This document shows, piece by piece, positions 7,243 to 7,932 of a DNA stretch of 7,932 bases. The notes below the pieces were generated by a model. The model worked only from the letters and a program-made list of their open reading frames with translations, was not told where the DNA came from and did no database searches. A program made the translations under genes and the position numbers. The DNA is from Acidobacteriota bacterium (GTDB lineage Bacteria > Acidobacteriota > Terriglobia > UBA7540 > JAPUME01): contig JAPUME010000274.1 of the NCBI GenBank assembly GCA_027294185.1, positions 1 through 7,932 of the forward strand, written 5' to 3'. Within the stretch, counting starts at the first letter, position 1, and each line of letters opens with the position of its first letter.

Positions 7243-7257
7243 TAACTACCTTAGTTA
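7243..7257 (-). promoter_or_regulatory. Dyad at the hsp20 transcript start
   Basis: TAACTA (7243-7248) and TAGTTA (7252-7257) form a perfect six-base inverted repeat around CCT. It falls about 7-21 bases past the -10 box, so it would lie at the very 5' end of the hsp20 mRNA or be bound as DNA near +1. It is either a repressor operator or a 5' stem. Confidence 0.4.
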
Positions 7258-7263
7258 GATGCA

Positions 7264-7292
7264 ATAATAAGATATGCGTTACTTATTGTCAA
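7264..7292 (-). promoter_or_regulatory. Sigma70-type promoter of hsp20
   Basis: On the minus strand TTGACA (consensus -35, 7287-7292) and TATTAT (five of six for -10, 7264-7269) have the ideal 17-base spacer. This gives a start near 7256-7260 and a leader of about 37 bases. It is the best promoter in the window and uses the housekeeping consensus rather than an alternative heat-shock sigma consensus, which fits control by repression. Confidence 0.75.
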
Positions 7293-7307
7293 GATATTTT
7301 CTTGGCA
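7287..7307 (-). promoter_or_regulatory. Candidate operator dyad over the hsp20 -35 box
   Basis: The + strand arms TGTCAAGA (7287-7294) and TCTTGGCA (7300-7307) are inverted repeats over seven of eight positions with a five-base AT spacer. One arm contains the whole -35 hexamer. A dimeric repressor here would block RNA polymerase. The half-site core CAAGA shares CAAG with the HAIR half-site, but the arm order and spacing differ, so assignment to HspR is not secure. Confidence 0.45.
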
Positions 7308-7401
7308 GTCTAACAAGCTAATAAACAAAGACTTAATTGCCGCACCAAGTTCTCTTACTAAGAATTCAGTTAGTGCAGCAGCGTGTCTGAATCGAATTCC
7401 A

Positions 7402-7430
7402 AACCTCCTGAGGTAGCACCTCATTAGGTT
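7402..7430. repeat. Tandem 12-bp palindromes upstream of queF (candidate operators)
   Basis: ACCTCCTGAGGT (7403-7414) and ACCTCATTAGGT (7418-7429) are near-identical (10 of 12) and each is palindromic or nearly so, 15 bp apart. Together they form a larger nested dyad: AACCT (7402-7406) pairs with AGGTT (7426-7430), and GAGGT (7410-7414) with ACCTC (7418-7422). They abut the TATAAT at 7430-7435. Two phased copies at a promoter suggest cooperative binding by a dimeric regulator, but I do not recognise the consensus. Confidence 0.5.
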
Positions 7431-7435
7431 ATAAT
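7430..7435 (+). promoter_or_regulatory. Probable -10 box of queF
   Basis: A perfect TATAAT, with no good -35 at normal spacing; the best is CTGAGG at 16 bases (three of six). The missing -35 lies inside the tandem palindromes, so the promoter may depend on an activator or be weak. The start would be near 7441, about 130-140 bases before the coding region. Confidence 0.5.
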
Positions 7436-7440
7436 GCGCC

Positions 7441-7580
7441 CTTGGGTTTCCCCCACAAGCCTGTCTGCTTTGGCGTTTGCAGGGGAGACCGGGTACCCTT
7501 TCAACGAAAGTGGCAAAACTCGTCCTATCGCCTTGGGCGGAATTGAAAGCCGGCCCGAAGGAGGCCCTTTGAAGAGAAAG
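7441..7580 (+). promoter_or_regulatory. Structured leader of queF, with Shine-Dalgarno-sequestering hairpin
   Basis: Several small helices can be drawn. CTTG 7441-7444 pairs with CAAG 7456-7459; CTTTC 7498-7502 with GAAAG 7506-7510; CGCC 7529-7532 with GGCG 7536-7539. A terminal hairpin pairs AAAG 7546-7549 with CTTT 7567-7570 and GGCC 7552-7555 with GGCC 7563-7566. The Shine-Dalgarno AAGGAGG (7558-7564) lies in its loop and stem. I do not recognise preQ1-I or preQ1-II consensus, so this is a candidate cis-regulatory leader and not a named riboswitch. Confidence 0.35.
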
Positions 7581-7932
7581 ATGGCAAAGGCCAAAAGGTA
7601 CACCGATAAACAAGCCAGGGCGGGGTTGAAGGCGGCTCTTCCCGAGATCGAGACTTGGCCGAACCAGTATCCGGACTACGAGATTACGATCACCATTCCG
7701 GAATACACATCTGTGTGTCCCAAGACGGGGCTGCCGGACTTCGGCACTCTTACGATAAACTATGTACCCGACAAAAAGTGTCTAGAGTTGAAGTCGTTGA
7801 AGGAATACATATTGTCGTACCGCAATCTGGGGATTTTTTACGAGAATGCCGTAAATCGCGTACTCCGCGACATGGTTGCGGCCTGCCAGCCCAAGCGGGC
7901 GGTGGTGCGCGGGGATTTCACGTCGCGTGGTG
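7581..7932 (+). CDS. queF: QueF, NADPH-dependent 7-cyano-7-deazaguanine reductase (3' end outside window)
   Basis: QueF reduces the nitrile of preQ0 to the aminomethyl of preQ1 with two NADPH, in the queuosine tRNA-modification pathway, in the cytoplasm. 117 residues are visible, reading off the right edge. The unimodular (short) QueF type is recognised by ETWPNQYPDYEITITIPEYTSVCPKTGLPDFG. Cys46 is the expected catalytic nucleophile (Cys55 in Bacillus subtilis) and Asp53 the expected proton donor. The QueF signature ELKSLKEY (69-76) and SYRNLGIFYENAVN follow. The family's usual F-H-E reads FYE (86-88) here, so the Glu is kept and a Tyr replaces the His. Start choice: ATG 7581 is taken because it gives a typical N-terminus. 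An in-frame TTG at 7569 lies four bases after a perfect AAGGAGG (7558-7564), whereas the ATG is 16 bases away, so TTG is a real alternative adding four residues. The gene is divergent from hsp20. Confidence 0.93.
   Translation, partial: MAKAKRYTDKQARAGLKAALPEIETWPNQYPDYEITITIPEYTSVCPKTGLPDFGTLTINYVPDKKCLELKSLKEYILSYRNLGIFYENAVNRVLRDMVAACQPKRAVVRGDFTSRG

Larger units (their letters stand above)
7222..7580. other. Divergent intergenic region between hsp20 and queF
   Basis: About 350 bp without a credible gene. It changes from AT-rich on the hsp20 side (to about 7440) to GC-rich on the queF side. It holds the hsp20 promoter and two dyads (7243-7307), an ACTAA/TTAGT inverted repeat around GAATTCAG (7357-7374), the queF-side tandem palindromes and -10 (7402-7435), and a queF leader of roughly 130 bases that can fold. 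The stretch 7308-7356 holds nothing I can assign. Confidence 0.6.

Noticed and set aside
7251..7613. 120-codon minus-strand frame in the hsp20-queF gap
   Set aside because: It overlaps the queF start, the queF leader and the hsp20 promoter, has no plausible ribosome site, and its translation looks like non-coding sequence.

Overview
The window is GC-rich bacterial chromosome with no sign of plasmid, phage, transposon, CRISPR or RNA-gene content. Gene content (a Gfo/Idh/MocA oxidoreductase, a LarA-like protein, dnaK and dnaJ followed by an HspR-type MerR regulator, and a DnaC-like ATPase with a zinc-binding N-terminus) suggests Acidobacteriota, perhaps a Bryobacterales/Solibacter-like lineage. 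This placement is by resemblance only and was not tested.

Layout. On the + strand, 1-581 is the 3' part of a Gfo/Idh/MocA-family dehydrogenase that enters from the left. Six minus-strand genes follow, transcribed right to left: hsp20 (7221-6781), dnaK (6568-4622), dnaJ (4554-3388), hspR (3269-2856), a DnaC/IstB-like AAA+ ATPase (2744-1959) and a LarA-like (DUF2088) protein (1896-619), the last converging on the dehydrogenase. The only long non-coding stretch (7222-7580) lies between hsp20 and a divergent + strand gene. That gene is queF, which starts at 7581 (or TTG 7569) and runs off the right edge.

How it works together. Hsp20 holds unfolding proteins. DnaK and DnaJ refold them. HspR, last of the chaperone group, is the expected repressor of the set by analogy with the actinobacterial dnaK-grpE-dnaJ-hspR operon. 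grpE is missing from its usual place between dnaK and dnaJ. Good sigma70-like promoters can be read upstream of hsp20 and dnaK, both with symmetric or half-site elements where a repressor could sit. A stem-loop with a short T-run lies between dnaJ and hspR and could tune regulator against chaperone output.

The most interesting non-coding DNA is the hsp20-queF divergent region. It holds an imperfect dyad over the hsp20 -35 box, a second dyad at the hsp20 transcript start, a tandem pair of 12-bp palindromes abutting the queF -10 box, and a queF leader whose last part can fold over its own Shine-Dalgarno sequence. I do not see a wholly new multi-gene system. The noteworthy items are these regulatory structures and the orphan LarA-like and DnaC-like genes.
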